Shown here: positions 4,540 to 5,081 of the stretch, one piece after another
Layout of the letters: each line of letters begins with the position of its first letter
How positions within the stretch are numbered: position 1 is the stretch's first letter
Assembly (NCBI GenBank): GCA_030616835.1
Contig: JAUWWP010000228.1
Span: 1-5,081, forward strand
Length of the DNA stretch: 5,081 bases
Direction of reading: 5' to 3'
Source: Deltaproteobacteria bacterium
Lineage (GTDB): Bacteria > Desulfobacterota > G020345765
Position numbers and translations under genes: made by a program
The notes under the pieces: generated by a model
The model's input: only the letters and a program-made list of their open reading frames with translations
The model's database searches: none
Told to the model about the DNA's origin: nothing

Positions 4540-5081
4540 ATGCCCAGAGTTAAGGTTAGTGGAAGCGATATCTATTGCCGCTCCAATCGCAGGAAGATTG
4601 ATCCGGAAAAAGGAACTCTGCTCTTCATTCACGGGGCCGGAGGAAGTTCCTTTCTCTGGAGAGCTCAATTTGACTTCTTCCGGCAAGAGTATCAGATTGT
4701 CCTTCTCGATCTTCCCGGGCATGGAGGTTCAGGCGGGGAGGGGGAAAGCTCCATTAATGCATACCGAGATTTTGTCCGGGAATTTCTGGATGTTTTCCCA
4801 CTAAGATCAGTCTGGATCGTCGGCCATTCGATGGGAGGTGCCATCGCGATGAGCCTGGCCCTGAAGGATCCCGGGCGTTTTAGCGGTCTAATTCTGGTAA
4901 GTACCGGAGCAAAACTAAGGGTGGCTCCCCTGATATTTCAGAGCCTTGAAGGGGATTTCGAGATTGCGATTAAGCAAAGCGTTCAATTCTCCTTCGCCAA
5001 GAATACCACCCGGGAGCTCATGGATGCTCATATTAAGGAGATGCTCAAAGGTACGCCCGAGGTGATGATTAATGACTTCCG
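4540..5081 (+). CDS. Alpha/beta hydrolase fold protein, 5' part only
   Basis: The first 180 codons of a serine hydrolase of the alpha/beta fold are present; the gene continues beyond the right edge. Visible are a beta strand leading to HGAGG (31-35, oxyanion-hole region), DLPGHGGS (57-64) and the nucleophile elbow GHSMGG (95-100) with catalytic Ser97, then LILVSTGA (117-124), which leads into the cap region. The catalytic acid and histidine would lie outside the window. The substrate cannot be read; esterases, lipases, C-C hydrolases and haloperoxidase-like enzymes share these motifs. ATG at 4540 is the first possible start, because an in-frame TAA stands at 4528-4530, and MPRVKVSGSDIY fits the family's usual N-terminal strand. 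No ribosome binding site is visible before it. The gene is divergent from the others and has no signal peptide. Confidence 0.9.
   Translation, partial: MPRVKVSGSDIYCRSNRRKIDPEKGTLLFIHGAGGSSFLWRAQFDFFRQEYQIVLLDLPGHGGSGGEGESSINAYRDFVREFLDVFPLRSVWIVGHSMGGAIAMSLALKDPGRFSGLILVSTGAKLRVAPLIFQSLEGDFEIAIKQSVQFSFAKNTTRELMDAHIKEMLKGTPEVMINDF

Noticed and set aside
4495..4804. Minus-strand frame 4495-4722 and plus-strand frame 4559-4804.
   Set aside because: Both overlap the alpha/beta hydrolase frame, which carries the oxyanion and GHSMGG motifs; the alternatives have no recognisable features.
1..5081. A hidden defence system, toxin-antitoxin pair, riboswitch, tRNA or rRNA.
   Set aside because: All coding sequence is accounted for by recognised families, and I saw no tRNA cloverleaf, rRNA motif, aptamer-like leader or paired small genes on either strand.

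Overview
This window comes from a bacterial chromosome and holds four complete genes on the minus strand plus the 5' part of one gene on the plus strand. In minus-strand transcription order the complete genes are a DUF3467-type small protein (4175 to 3873), a long-chain polyprenyl diphosphate synthase (3803 to 2829), a secreted ComEA-like helix-hairpin-helix protein with a PEKKE-repeat tail (2684 to 2286) and the excision-repair protein UvrB (2093 to 93). Divergent from them, an alpha/beta hydrolase begins at 4540 and runs off the right edge. The protein content is mostly housekeeping: nucleotide excision repair, isoprenoid quinone side-chain synthesis and possible DNA binding outside the cytoplasm. 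I see no defence, toxin-antitoxin, phage or CRISPR system.

The organism cannot be named from the sequence. Strong AAGGAGG-type ribosome binding sites, sigma70-like promoter boxes, a DUF3467 protein and a ComEA-like exported protein fit a bacterium. The intergenic regions are rich in short palindromic elements, a style I associate with uncultivated candidate phyla and some deltaproteobacterial-type genomes. That is a weak, low-confidence inference.

Layout: 1-92 is repetitive sequence downstream of uvrB. 93-2093 is uvrB. 2094-2285 is filled mainly by a REP/MITE-like inverted repeat (arms 2144-2164 and 2210-2230, with a third partial arm at 2241-2258). 2286-2684 is the ComEA-like gene. 2685-2828 carries a strong ribosome binding site and two successive hairpins, one inside a GTCCTGAGC...GTCGAAGG repeat. 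2829-3803 is the polyprenyl synthase gene. 3873-4175 is the DUF3467 gene. 4176-4539 is a 364-base divergent intergenic region with a good minus-strand promoter (4232-4260) and a large imperfect inverted repeat built of 7-base units (4346-4505). 4540 to the end is the hydrolase.

The DUF3467 and polyprenyl synthase genes could be co-transcribed from the 4232-4260 promoter. The repeat-filled gaps on either side of the ComEA-like gene suggest that it and uvrB may be separate transcription units. The most interesting content is intergenic: at least three kinds of short palindromic element occur in 5 kb. One core motif appears in two versions, with and without an internal hairpin, and another is found near both window ends in opposite orientation.
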